A DNA stretch of 64,000 nucleotides, from positions 587,760-651,759 of the forward strand of contig CAJJDN010000019.1 in the NCBI GenBank assembly GCA_905182985.1, written 5' to 3'. The notes beneath the pieces are model-generated. The model made no database searches. It worked only from the letters and a program-made list of their open reading frames with translations, and was not told where the DNA came from. This DNA comes from Paramecium sonneborni. Lineage: Eukaryota; Ciliophora; Oligohymenophorea; Peniculida; Parameciidae. The stretch's first letter is position 1; every line of letters begins with the position of its first letter. Positions 63,370-64,000 of this stretch are shown here, one piece after another. Made by a program: the position numbers and the translations under genes.

Positions 63370-64000
63370 ATGTTTGATAAATTTTGCATTAGACATTCAG
63401 CATAAATTCTTACTCATTTTTGTTCAAATCAATTGTGCCCTTAATTTCTAACATTTTATTGTACTCAATGTGAGATAAAGCAATGCAATAAAAATTATCA
63501 TCTACAGTAATTTGAGAATTTAAGCTATTTCATAAATAAATTAGTTTTGCCTTATTTTGGTATTTTTTATCAAATCAATCTTAGATACAAAATAAATTGA
63601 GTATTGTAAACAATAGATGAATAAAATAATTAGTAATTTCAATATAATATAGGATAAGATCATTAATGATTATGATAAGGCAATTGAAAAAATTATTGAA
63701 TAGTATCTTATCTTTTTAATAAAGCATTTAGAATAGAAGTAATTCATTTAAGACTGAAATCATAAGTTAAATAGATTTTCAAAAATAATATATGATTGAA
63801 AAGTTGTAAGAATTCTAATAGACAATGGATAAGCATTATAATGCTTATAAATTTTCATATGATCAGATAAAAGCAGTTTTAAATGTTTAGGATAGCAATG
63901 TTCATATTGAAGAACATTATAGATAGATTAATATGATCAAATTGCAAGAATATTATAACATATTATTAAGAATGCAACCTGAATTAGAGATTTTGGCAAC
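63370..64000 (+). CDS. B-box-like zinc finger coiled-coil protein, 3' end outside window
   Basis: MFDKFCIRHSAQILTHFCSN opens the frame, with Cys/His spacing (CxxH, FCSNQLC, YCTQCE) like a B-box zinc finger (residues ~5-45). After introns 63560-63584 and 63739-63766 (ends ATAAG) the product continues as a coiled coil (IIQDKIINDYDKAIEKIIE, MIEKLQEFQQTMDKHY). This B-box plus coiled-coil layout is common in ciliates and in TRIM-type proteins. No RING is visible. The frame is open at the window edge. Confidence 0.6.

Overview
The window is macronuclear DNA of a Paramecium-type ciliate. It is about three-quarters A+T. Long reading frames appear only when TAA and TAG are read as glutamine and TGA is the sole stop. 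Almost every gene carries tiny introns (20-32 nt, GTA...TAG) whose removal restores a recognisable protein. Genes are packed tightly: 50-130 bp between many neighbours, and 29 bp between two divergent start codons. No mobile element, CRISPR array or bacterial-type operon is visible.

Layout. 1-13.2 kb: PX-domain fragment, Ser/Thr kinase (-), pseudokinase-like ORF, a frame-broken unknown gene, an IQ/MORN protein (-), a three-repeat Myb protein (-) and two small unknown proteins. 13.2-29 kb: tubulin ligase-like TTLL enzyme, ubiquitin protease, pseudokinase (-), YTH reader, coiled-coil protein, dihydropyrimidine dehydrogenase (-), small coiled-coil protein and tRNA-Ser(UGA). 29-37.5 kb: SR splicing factor (-) facing a large EF-hand/WD40 protein, an unknown gene (-), a short ORF and a HEAT-like protein. 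37.8-47.8 kb: damaged cytochrome P450, unknown gene (-), secreted FKBP isomerase, TMBIM/Bax-inhibitor protein and coiled-coil protein (-). 50-64 kb: P5B-type ATPase, Gln-rich protein, PH-domain kinase (-), U1 snRNA, a large cyclic-nucleotide phosphodiesterase, a multipass membrane protein and a B-box-like protein cut by the window edge.

The functions are mostly unlinked eukaryotic housekeeping and signalling. RNA processing (U1 snRNA, SR protein, YTH protein), cilia-type functions (TTLL, EF-hand/WD40, MORN) and cyclic-nucleotide or kinase signalling recur, but nothing suggests an operon-like pathway.

Assembly. Five segments of 0.85-1.3 kb occur twice in direct orientation, separated by a single N in four cases and 306 N in the fifth or by its overlap. 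They look like unmerged contig ends, not biology; collapsing them removes about 6 kb and repairs the dehydrogenase and ATPase genes.

Most interesting signals. A 28-bp TA-flanked segment in the Myb gene must be removed to give a canonical Myb repeat, yet it lacks an intron 3' AG. A 121-bp TA-flanked segment in the damaged P450 gene has TATAGTAG...CTATA ends. Both are candidates for internal eliminated sequences (IESs) kept in the macronucleus. Gene calls, motifs and introns were read by eye; no database search was possible.
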